Shown: in pieces, positions 1 through 4,791 of the stretch
Numbering within the stretch: the stretch's first letter is position 1
How the letters are laid out: every line of letters starts with the position of its first letter
Source of the DNA: Dehalococcoidia bacterium CG2_30_46_9
GTDB taxonomy: Bacteria > Chloroflexota > Dehalococcoidia > GIF9 > AB-539-J10
Assembly (NCBI GenBank): GCA_001873005.1
Contig: MNYE01000076.1
Span: 1 to 23,888 of the forward strand
Direction of reading: 5' to 3'
Length of the DNA stretch: 23,888 nucleotides
Notes under the pieces: generated by a model
What the model saw: only the letters and a program-made list of their open reading frames with translations
The model's database searches: none
Told to the model about the DNA's origin: nothing
Translations under genes and position numbers: made by a program

Positions 1-74
1 GAGTAGAATATTTAAATATCAAGAGGAAAGCGGTTGCGGTATTCTTTGACCGTAAGGCAAGGAGGCAAAAATGA
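1..74 (+). CDS. C-terminal end of a DUF4258-like protein (partial, cut by window edge)
   Basis: The frame starting at base 3 is open from the window edge to a TGA at 72-74. It encodes 23 residues ending VAVFFDRKARRQK. A hydrophobic beta strand followed by a basic FDR-type tail resembles the C terminus of DUF4258 proteins, which often precede DUF2283 genes. Its stop overlaps the next start in an ATGA arrangement (71-74), which suggests translational coupling. Only the tail is visible, so the family assignment is tentative. The open frame and the overlap are directly seen. Confidence 0.4.
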   Translation, partial: VEYLNIKRKAVAVFFDRKARRQK

Positions 75-223
75 GGTTAAAAGTAGATAAAGAAAATGAT
101 GCACTTTGTTTCCGATTGGATGAATCTTCCATTGTAGAATCAGAGGAGGTGCAACCTGGCGTAATCTTAAACTTTAATGTTGAAGGTAAATTGGAAAATG
201 TAAGCAATTTTCTTCACCAATAG
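71..223 (+). CDS. DUF2283 family small protein (50 aa)
   Basis: This gene encodes a 50-residue protein of unknown function. It starts MRLKVDKENDALCFRL and continues with an S-E-E-V-x-P-G-V-I-L-N segment (about residues 24-34) and a V-E-G-K-L tail. That is the usual DUF2283 layout: an N-terminal K-x-D-x-x-x-D-A-L strand, a central E-x-x-P-G-V turn and a terminal D/N-x-x-G-x-L strand. The length is normal for the family. A clear GGAGG at 61-65 sits 5 nt before the ATG, which fixes the start. The gene overlaps the upstream DUF4258-like frame by 4 nt and is followed 13 nt later by a DUF429 gene. DUF4258/DUF2283 pairs are widespread and look like toxin-antitoxin modules, but that role is inference here. 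Confidence 0.75.
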   Translation: MRLKVDKENDALCFRLDESSIVESEEVQPGVILNFNVEGKLENVSNFLHQ

Positions 224-236
224 GCAAGAATTAACT

Positions 237-860
237 ATGGTTTTTGGTGTTGACTTAACTGCAAAGCCAGCTAAACCCAGCGCCTGTTTGGGACTGGATA
301 ACAATGCACAGCCTGTCTACTTTGGCTTCATTACACATGATGACGATATTATCTCTGTCGTAGAATTCTATTCACCTAAAGTAGTAGCCATTGATGCCCC
401 TTTAAGCTTGCCCGCAGGATTATGCTGTCTTGAAGAAAATTGCCCTTGCCAGGCAGTATCACAGAGGAAAAACAGGCAATGTGACCAAGAGTTAAGGCAA
501 CTAGGGATTCCCTGCTACCCCACCAGTAAAAAGACTTTTATCAAAGACTTAATTTATCGTGGCATTGCACTAAAAAACAAACTCAATAGTCTCGGATTTG
601 AAGTCATCGAAATCTACCCTTATGCCAGCAAAGTTCGCCTCTTTGGCAAAGTTATGCCCAGAAAAAGCACTGCCGAAGGAATGGCTTTCCTCAAACAAAA
701 TTTGGCAGAGATTTTACCTGACATTAAGCCATATCTTGCCGTGTTTGACCATAACCTATGCGATGCTGCTATAGCAGCTTATACCGCTTTTCTTTACCGT
801 AAAGGGATGGTAGATGTCTTAGGCAACAGCGACGAAGGATTAATCTTCATTCCCCGTTGA
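237..860 (+). CDS. DUF429 domain protein, predicted RNase H-fold nuclease
   Basis: This 207-residue protein matches the DUF429 pattern. It has an N-terminal GVDLT strand with Asp6, VVAIDAPLSLP with Asp53, E-I-Y-P with Glu125, and a C-terminal D-H-N-L-C-D-A-A-I-A-A-Y helix with Asp171 and Asp176. In the RNase H-like fold these acidic residues would form a metal-dependent catalytic centre, so a nuclease is predicted. No substrate is known. A cysteine-rich stretch (Cys63, 64, 69, 71, 82, 93) lies between the second strand and the middle helices and could bind metal. The start has no strong Shine-Dalgarno. It follows the DUF2283 stop by 13 nt, so co-transcription is likely. The family call is secure and the function is not. 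Confidence 0.85.
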   Translation: MVFGVDLTAKPAKPSACLGLDNNAQPVYFGFITHDDDIISVVEFYSPKVVAIDAPLSLPAGLCCLEENCPCQAVSQRKNRQCDQELRQLGIPCYPTSKKTFIKDLIYRGIALKNKLNSLGFEVIEIYPYASKVRLFGKVMPRKSTAEGMAFLKQNLAEILPDIKPYLAVFDHNLCDAAIAAYTAFLYRKGMVDVLGNSDEGLIFIPR

Positions 861-868
861 CTTCCGGA

Positions 869-961
869 GCCTTGCTCTGCTAAAGTAGGTGTAATTCTGA
901 GAGAGCGAAGGGTTTAAAAGGTGTTGGAGGTTACTCGCTGCGCTTAGAACGACAGCAAGGC
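869..961. repeat. Decayed nested inverted-repeat element (about 93 bp)
   Basis: Outer arms GCCTTGC (869-875) and GCAAGGC (955-961) are perfectly complementary. Inner arms 891-908 and 935-953 pair imperfectly, with the core TTCTGAG/CTTAGAA. The whole stretch looks like a small non-coding palindromic (MITE-like) element that has drifted. It fills most of the gap between the DUF429 gene and fbp, leaving the fbp Shine-Dalgarno (about 977-985) intact. Its family identity is inferred; the arms are seen in the sequence. Confidence 0.6.
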
Positions 962-989
962 AAATGAATGCTAGATAAAGGAGGGCAAA

Positions 990-2084
990 GTGGAGATAAC
1001 CCTGAGTGTCATCAAGGCAGATGTTGGTGGCTATGTCGGACATTCTTCCTGCCATCCAGATGTGTTACAGAAAGCTAAAGAAAGTCTTGAGCGTGCCAAG
1101 GGAAAGGGATTGCTCATTGATTACCACGTTATGGCTTGCGGCGATGATTTGCAATTAATCATGACACATCAAAAGGGTGAGGATAACGAAGAAATCCATA
1201 AGCTAGCCTGGGATACCTTCGTGGATTGTACTAACATAGCTAAAAGATTAAAACTGCACGGTGCGGGACAGGATCTTCTTGCCGATGCTTTCTCGGGTAA
1301 TGTTCGGGCAATGGGGCCGGGTGTAGCTGAGATGTACTTCACAGAACGTGAGTCAGAAACAATTGTTATTTTTATGGCGGATAAGACAGCTTCGGGTGCC
1401 TGGAACTTACCACTATACAAGATATTTGCCGATCCGTTTAATACTATTGGGCTCGTGATTGCTCCCAATATGCATTCTGGATTCACCTTTGAAGTTCACG
1501 ATGTTACGGGAAAAAAGAAAATTATGTTCAACGCCCCGGAAGAAATATACGACATGCTTGTCTTTATAGGCTCACCGCATCGCTACGCTGTTAAAGCAGT
1601 ATATCATAAAGAAAGCGGAGAAATTGCCGCCTCTTCCTCCACCCAGCATCTGGCTCTCATCGCTGGAAGATATGTTGGCAAAGACGACCCGGTATGCATT
1701 GTCAGGGCTCAAGGCAAATTCCCTGCCGTAGGTGAAATACTTGAGCCTTTCGCTTCACCCAATATAGTCAAAGGCTGGATGCGAGGTTCTCACCACGGTC
1801 CTTTGATGTCGGTCTCCTTCTGCCAAGCTAGAGCTACTCGCTTCGATGGACCACCAAGAGTGATAGCTGCCGGCTTTCAATTGGCCAATGGCAAGTTTGT
1901 TGGCCCCAATGACCTGTTCGATGATCCTGCTTTCGACTTAGCTCGCCAGCAGGCAAATGAAATTGCTAACTTCCTGCGTCGCCTGGGACCATTCGAGCCA
2001 CATCGTCTGCCACTTGACGAAATGGAATATACCACTATGCCAGAGATAGCGAAAAAATTGGCACCAAGATTTAAGGATATGTAA
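990..2084 (+). CDS. fbp: Fructose-1,6-bisphosphate aldolase/phosphatase, class V (archaeal type)
   Basis: This is a bifunctional gluconeogenic enzyme of the cytosol. In the characterised family it condenses DHAP and glyceraldehyde-3-phosphate and dephosphorylates the product to fructose-6-phosphate. The 364 residues show family hallmarks: ITLSVIKADVGGYVGHSS at the N terminus with Asp11 and His18, A-C-G-D-D with Asp52 and Asp53 (Mg2+ ligands in the family), and A-D-K-T with Lys132. A Y-x-x-K pair at 199-202 may be the aldolase Tyr/Lys pair, but that mapping is uncertain. The length is close to the archaeal norm (about 360-390). It starts at GTG 990, with AAAGGAGGG at about 977-985 supporting the start. 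It heads a run with rdgB (32 nt gap) and dnaN. With the PEP synthase further along it indicates net sugar synthesis rather than sugar use. Confidence 0.95.
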   Translation: MEITLSVIKADVGGYVGHSSCHPDVLQKAKESLERAKGKGLLIDYHVMACGDDLQLIMTHQKGEDNEEIHKLAWDTFVDCTNIAKRLKLHGAGQDLLADAFSGNVRAMGPGVAEMYFTERESETIVIFMADKTASGAWNLPLYKIFADPFNTIGLVIAPNMHSGFTFEVHDVTGKKKIMFNAPEEIYDMLVFIGSPHRYAVKAVYHKESGEIAASSSTQHLALIAGRYVGKDDPVCIVRAQGKFPAVGEILEPFASPNIVKGWMRGSHHGPLMSVSFCQARATRFDGPPRVIAAGFQLANGKFVGPNDLFDDPAFDLARQQANEIANFLRRLGPFEPHRLPLDEMEYTTMPEIAKKLAPRFKDM

Positions 2085-2103
2085 CCCTGAACTTGTTTCA
2101 GGG
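2085..2103. repeat. Palindromic repeat, CCCTGAACTTGTTTCAGGG family
   Basis: A perfect 7-bp stem (CCCTGAA/TTCAGGG) with a 5-nt loop sits directly after the fbp stop codon. Twenty-three bases (2081-2103) are identical to 14672-14694 inside ffh, and the 19-bp core recurs at 3933-3951. The 3' arm merges with GGGGAG (2101-2106), the likely Shine-Dalgarno of rdgB, so folding could partly hide that ribosome site. Confidence 0.9.
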
Positions 2104-2116
2104 GAGTTATTGATAA

Positions 2117-2743
2117 ATGCCCAAACTCCTTCTCGCCACGACTAACCCCGGCAAGATAAGGGAATACCGTTTTCTCCTGAGAAATTTGGATTACAACATA
2201 GTGACTTTGAAAGAGCTAGGAATAAACCAGCCACCTGTTGAGACTAGGAATAGCTACGAAGAAAATGCTCGAATAAAAGCTATTGCTTATGCTAAATTGA
2301 GCCAGCTTGTTACTCTTGCTGATGACTCGGGTCTTGAAGTAGACGCCCTCAATGGTGAACCCGGTGTTAGGTCAGCCCGCTTTGCCGGTGAAGCCGCTAG
2401 CGATGCCGAAAAGATAAAATTTCTGCTGACCAAACTTGCCGACGTCCCCTGGGGGAAAAGGACTGCTCATTTCAAATGTGTCATTGTTATAGCTACTCCA
2501 GAAGGTGAGTTAGAAATATGTCATGGTGAATGTCATGGTATAATTGCCTTCGAGCCTAAAGGGAAAAATGGCTTTGGCTATGACCCTGTTTTTTATCTCC
2601 CTGAAATAAACAAGACTATAGCGGAACTTCCCTTGGAGGTGAAAAATCAGGTTAGCCATCGTAGCCGGGCTGCTGGCAAAGCACGAAAGATATTACAAGA
2701 GTTCCACAGCCAGCACATTGACTTTTTAGACAATCATATATAA
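2117..2743 (+). CDS. rdgB: XTP/dITP diphosphatase (RdgB/HAM1 family)
   Basis: The protein hydrolyses non-canonical purine triphosphates (dITP, XTP, ITP) to monophosphates and pyrophosphate, keeping them out of DNA and RNA. The 208 residues carry the family signature from the N terminus: L-L-A-T-T-N-P-G-K-I-R-E-Y, then S-Y-E-E-N-A, the catalytic L-A-D-D-S-G-L-E-V-D-A-L segment, G-F-G-Y-D-P-V-F-Y, and a C-terminal S-H-R-S-R-A. The length is typical. It starts at ATG 2117 with GGGGAG at 2101-2106, contributed partly by the preceding palindromic repeat. It lies between fbp and dnaN on the same strand, 15 nt before dnaN, and its 3' end probably contains a dnaN promoter. Confidence 0.96.
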   Translation: MPKLLLATTNPGKIREYRFLLRNLDYNIVTLKELGINQPPVETRNSYEENARIKAIAYAKLSQLVTLADDSGLEVDALNGEPGVRSARFAGEAASDAEKIKFLLTKLADVPWGKRTAHFKCVIVIATPEGELEICHGECHGIIAFEPKGKNGFGYDPVFYLPEINKTIAELPLEVKNQVSHRSRAAGKARKILQEFHSQHIDFLDNHI

Positions 2744-2746
2744 AAT
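2718..2746 (+). promoter_or_regulatory. Candidate sigma-70 promoter for dnaN
   Basis: TTGACT (2718-2723) and TAAAAT (2741-2746) are separated by 17 bp, each matching the consensus at five of six positions. The site lies in the last codons of rdgB. With this -10 box the start point would fall near 2753, very close to the dnaN Shine-Dalgarno (GGGAGG, 2747-2752). An overlapping TATAAA at 2739-2744 would start slightly earlier, so the exact start is unclear. Confidence 0.45.
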
Positions 2747-2758
2747 GGGAGGTAGATT

Positions 2759-3892
2759 ATGAAGTTAACTTGTTTGCAGGAAAATCTAAATAAAGGACTG
2801 GGTATAGTGGGCCGGGCTGTAGCCACAAGGTCCACATTGCCTATCACCCAAAATATCCTTTTAGTTGCTGAGCCATCACGCCTTAAGCTATCAGCCACCA
2901 ATCTAGAAATCGCTACTACGAGTTGGGTCGGCGCTAACGTAGAAGAAGAAGGGAGCATAACTGCTCCAGCACGATTGCTCATGGATTTTGTTAACTCTCT
3001 GCCTAATGACTTGATTGAAGTCACTCTTCCTGTTAACGGTCACACCATTGAACTTAAGAGCGGTCGCTTTCAAGCCCATATCAATGGCATTGACGCCCAG
3101 GACTTTCCACCAATTCCTCAGATAAGTGAGGGTATAGCTACGAGCATTGAGGCAGCCAGTCTCAGAGAGGGAATCCGCCAGGTTACCTTTGCTGCTACTA
3201 CCGAGGAATCTCGCCCAGTATTAACCGGAACCAATGCCGAGCTTGAGGGGAAAGAACTCAAACTGGTTGCCACCGATGGATTCAGACTGGCAGTGCATAA
3301 AACGACCCTTATCTCACCAGTTGCGGAACCAACAACACTAATTATTCCGGCAAGAACGCTTAATGAGCTAAGTCGCCTTCTTGGTGATCAGGAGGAGCCG
3401 GTAGAAATAACTATGAACCGGCAAAAAAGCCAAATCCTTTTTCACCTGAAAAGTGCTGAAATAGTTTCTCAACTTATCCCGGGCTCTTTCCCCAATTATT
3501 CTCAGATTATTCCCCAGAGCTACACTACCAGAGCGGTATTAGATACCGAGAAATTTTTGCAGGTGATAAGAATATCCTCGATATTTGCCCGCGATGCTAG
3601 TGGTATAGTTCGCCTCATTATCACTCCGGGGAGCGAACTTGGCCGGGGAAAGATAACCGTTTCTGCTCAAGCTGAGGAAATTGGCGGAAATGTCAGTGAA
3701 ATTGATGCTCTGATTGATGGAGAGGAAGCAAAAATTGCTTTCAACTCAAAATATCTCTCCGATGTTTTAGCCGTTATTCCTCAAGCTCAAGTTGCCCTGG
3801 AAGTCACCACTCCCTCAAGCCCAGGAGTCATACGCCCTATAGGCGTAGACAACTATGTTCATGTAATCATGCCCATGTTTGTTCAGTGGTGA
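2759..3892 (+). CDS. dnaN: DNA polymerase III subunit beta (sliding clamp)
   Basis: This is the ring-shaped processivity clamp that tethers polymerase III and many repair factors to DNA. At 377 residues it has the usual bacterial length for three repeated clamp domains (roughly 1-125, 126-250, 251-377). Recognisable segments are the start M-K-L-T-C-L-Q-E-N-L, a domain-two core with S-R-P-V-L-T-G and L-V-A-T-D-G-F-R-L-A, and the C-terminal P-I-G-V-D-N-Y-V-H-V-I-M-P-M clamp tail. The ATG at 2759 follows GGGAGG (2747-2752) by 6 nt. Unlike the classic dnaA-dnaN arrangement, it sits behind fbp and rdgB, with no dnaA or origin features visible here. Confidence 0.97.
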   Translation: MKLTCLQENLNKGLGIVGRAVATRSTLPITQNILLVAEPSRLKLSATNLEIATTSWVGANVEEEGSITAPARLLMDFVNSLPNDLIEVTLPVNGHTIELKSGRFQAHINGIDAQDFPPIPQISEGIATSIEAASLREGIRQVTFAATTEESRPVLTGTNAELEGKELKLVATDGFRLAVHKTTLISPVAEPTTLIIPARTLNELSRLLGDQEEPVEITMNRQKSQILFHLKSAEIVSQLIPGSFPNYSQIIPQSYTTRAVLDTEKFLQVIRISSIFARDASGIVRLIITPGSELGRGKITVSAQAEEIGGNVSEIDALIDGEEAKIAFNSKYLSDVLAVIPQAQVALEVTTPSSPGVIRPIGVDNYVHVIMPMFVQW

Positions 3893-3909
3893 TAGCTTAG
3901 ATCCTTGAT

Positions 3910-4014
3910 GTGAAATTCAGCGAGCTGGTCAGCCCTGAACTTGTTTCAGGGTTGGAGCGGAATAGTTTCGAACTTGTAAAGGAGAAGGGCTCTATCAGAT
4001 ATTATACGAGCTGA
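3910..4014 (+). pseudogene. hicA: hicA toxin remnant with repeat insertion
   Basis: From GTG 3910 the frame reads MKFSELV, then SPELVSG, then LERNSFELVKEKGSIRYYT, and stops at TGA 4012-4014. Without the middle seven residues this is the N-terminal half of HicA-type mRNA interferase toxins (M-K-F-S-E-L-V, L-E-x-N-G-F, V-K-E-K-G-S-I-R-Y-Y). The middle residues are encoded by the palindromic repeat at 3933-3951, which is inserted in frame. The C-terminal half is missing, and the sequence runs directly into a hicB remnant. The conserved HicA histidine is also absent: Ser-Ile stands where Ser-His is usual, although that variant occurs in some HicA proteins. The toxin is almost certainly inactive. 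Confidence 0.65.
3933..3951. repeat. Palindromic repeat, CCCTGAACTTGTTTCAGGG family (inside hicA remnant)
   Basis: This 19-bp palindrome is identical to those at 2085-2103 and 14676-14694. It interrupts the hicA remnant between the MKFSELV and LERNSFE segments and adds SPELVSG in frame. No stop codon is introduced in this reading frame. Confidence 0.85.
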
Positions 4015-4245
4015 TAATTGAAGCAACGGATGACCCCATCTTTTTTGGCTTCTATTCTCCAGACCTGGAAGGTTTTACCGGTATAGGGCATTCCGTAGAA
4101 GACTGCCTCTTATAAAGCAAAGTGGGGAATGGAAGAGCACGTTGCTCTTTTGAGAGAAAGGGAATTGCCTGTTCCCAGAGTCAACCTTTCCCCAACCATC
4201 ATAATACAGAACGAGAAGCAGCTGGAGACAGTAGCAAAGACTTAG
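4005..4245 (+). pseudogene. hicB: hicB antitoxin remnant with +1 frameshift
   Basis: The frame from 4005 reads YELIIEATDDPIFFGFYSPD followed by LEGFTGIGHSVEDCL, then hits TAA at 4113-4115. In the +1 frame translation resumes as YKAKWGMEEHVALLRERELP and runs on to T-I-I-I-Q-N-E-K-Q-L-E, ending at TAG 4243-4245. Joined, this is a HicB-family antitoxin domain. A single extra T in CTCTTATAAA (4107-4116) explains the shift. The natural start is lost at the junction with the hicA relic, so both 5' deletion and frameshift have inactivated it. HicB normally binds HicA and represses the operon. Confidence 0.8.
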
Positions 4246-4284
4246 TTTGCAGCCATTAGGTTGCTATAAGTAGCACTACACGAA

Positions 4285-4440
4285 CTAAAAACAAAATGGA
4301 ATCCCCGTTACGTCCTTATTTAACACACATCCCCATGTTTTTTTCAGTGGAGCTAGATTCCACCGGTACTGTATCTCAATCTCTATTTGCTCCGGTTTAG
4401 CGGTAAGCCTAATAGCCAAGGCATCTAATATAGAACAATA
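4285..4440 (-). pseudogene. Possible tail of a serine recombinase (very tentative)
   Basis: On the minus strand an open frame reads I-L-D-A-L-A-I-R-L-T-A-K-P-E-Q-I-E-I-E-I and stops at 4285. A strand-rich L-x-A-L-x-I-x-V segment followed by P-x-x-I-x-I-E is reminiscent of C-terminal ends of large serine recombinases, but no catalytic domain is present. The frame continues into antisense of the korA/korB relic, so it is not a gene as such. It may be chance. The stretch 4246-4440 shows nothing else recognisable. Confidence 0.2.
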
Positions 4441-4515
4441 CTTGTGCCTCACATGAGTGGAGGCGTACATTCCCCCGAGACTATTCTTGGGGTGATACAA
4501 GAGGCACTCCGGTGA
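4432..4515 (+). pseudogene. Possible korA C-terminal remnant
   Basis: The plus frame from 4432 reads L-V-P-H-M-S-G-G-V-H-S-P-E-T-I-L-G-V-I-Q then EALR and stops at TGA 4513-4515. The tail (S/T-P-E-x-I-L-x-x-I-x-E-x-L) fits the end of the alpha subunit of a 2-oxoacid:ferredoxin oxidoreductase. Its stop overlaps the start of the korB remnant in a GTGA arrangement, as in intact korAB operons. The call leans on that neighbour, since the segment is too short to be decisive. Confidence 0.4.
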
Positions 4516-4728
4516 GCAATACCCTGAATGTAGAGAAGCAATCAATTGAAAGATACCTGAGGCAGGACAGACTGCCCCATATATGGCCATGCCATTCCAT
4601 TTGCCACTGGCTTAAAACTGGCAAACCCGGAGCTAAAAGTGGTGGTATTCTCCGGGGATGGGGATCTGGTAGCTATAGGTGGCAACCATTTAATACACGC
4701 GGCACGCCGTAATATTGATATGACTTGA
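4512..4728 (+). pseudogene. korB: korB remnant: 2-oxoacid:ferredoxin oxidoreductase beta subunit, internally deleted
   Basis: Two colinear pieces of a KorB-type beta subunit remain. From GTG 4512 the first piece gives [15 protein letters not shown], the conserved N terminus just before the usual CPGCG. The second, in another frame (4591-4728), gives [20 protein letters not shown] followed by [20 protein letters not shown], which contains the thiamine-diphosphate binding G-D-G-D...N motif. The [4Fe-4S] CPGC region and roughly 60 following residues are missing, with a frameshift at the junction near 4585-4591. A TGA at 4726-4728 truncates the rest. The intact enzyme would make or oxidise 2-oxoglutarate or a related 2-oxoacid with ferredoxin. 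Confidence 0.8.
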
Positions 4729-4732
4729 GAAT

Positions 4733-4785
4733 CTGTAGTTGCCTGATTTATCAGGCGGGAAAGCCCAATAAATTGGGCAACTACT
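4733..4785. repeat. 53-bp structured repeat, copy 1 (downstream of leuS)
   Basis: The 53 bases are identical to 23733-23785. The element can fold with an outer stem GTAGTTG/CAACTAC (4735-4741 with 4778-4784) enclosing two hairpins, CCTGAT-TT-ATCAGG (4742-4755) and GCCCAAT-AA-ATTGGGC (4763-4778). It is also an imperfect palindrome as a whole. It begins 6 nt after the leuS stop in the leuS sense. No T-run follows it in that direction, so a plain Rho-independent terminator is not supported here. Confidence 0.92.
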
Positions 4786-4791
4786 GGGCTC

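Noticed and set aside
4285..4590. A 101-codon minus-strand open frame in the dnaN-leuS gap
   Set aside because: Its first third is antisense to the korB/korA relic and it has no ribosome site. Only a vague recombinase-like tail is arguable, so it is not a gene.
4512..4712. A 66-codon plus-strand open frame
   Set aside because: Only its first 25 residues or so match KorB; after the deletion junction the true frame is different. It is part of the korB pseudogene, not an intact small gene.
3893..4791. Possible tRNA, small RNA or replication origin in the longest gene-poor stretch next to dnaN
   Set aside because: No cloverleaf, DnaA-box cluster or AT-rich unwinding region was seen; the stretch is explained by pseudogene remnants and a repeat.
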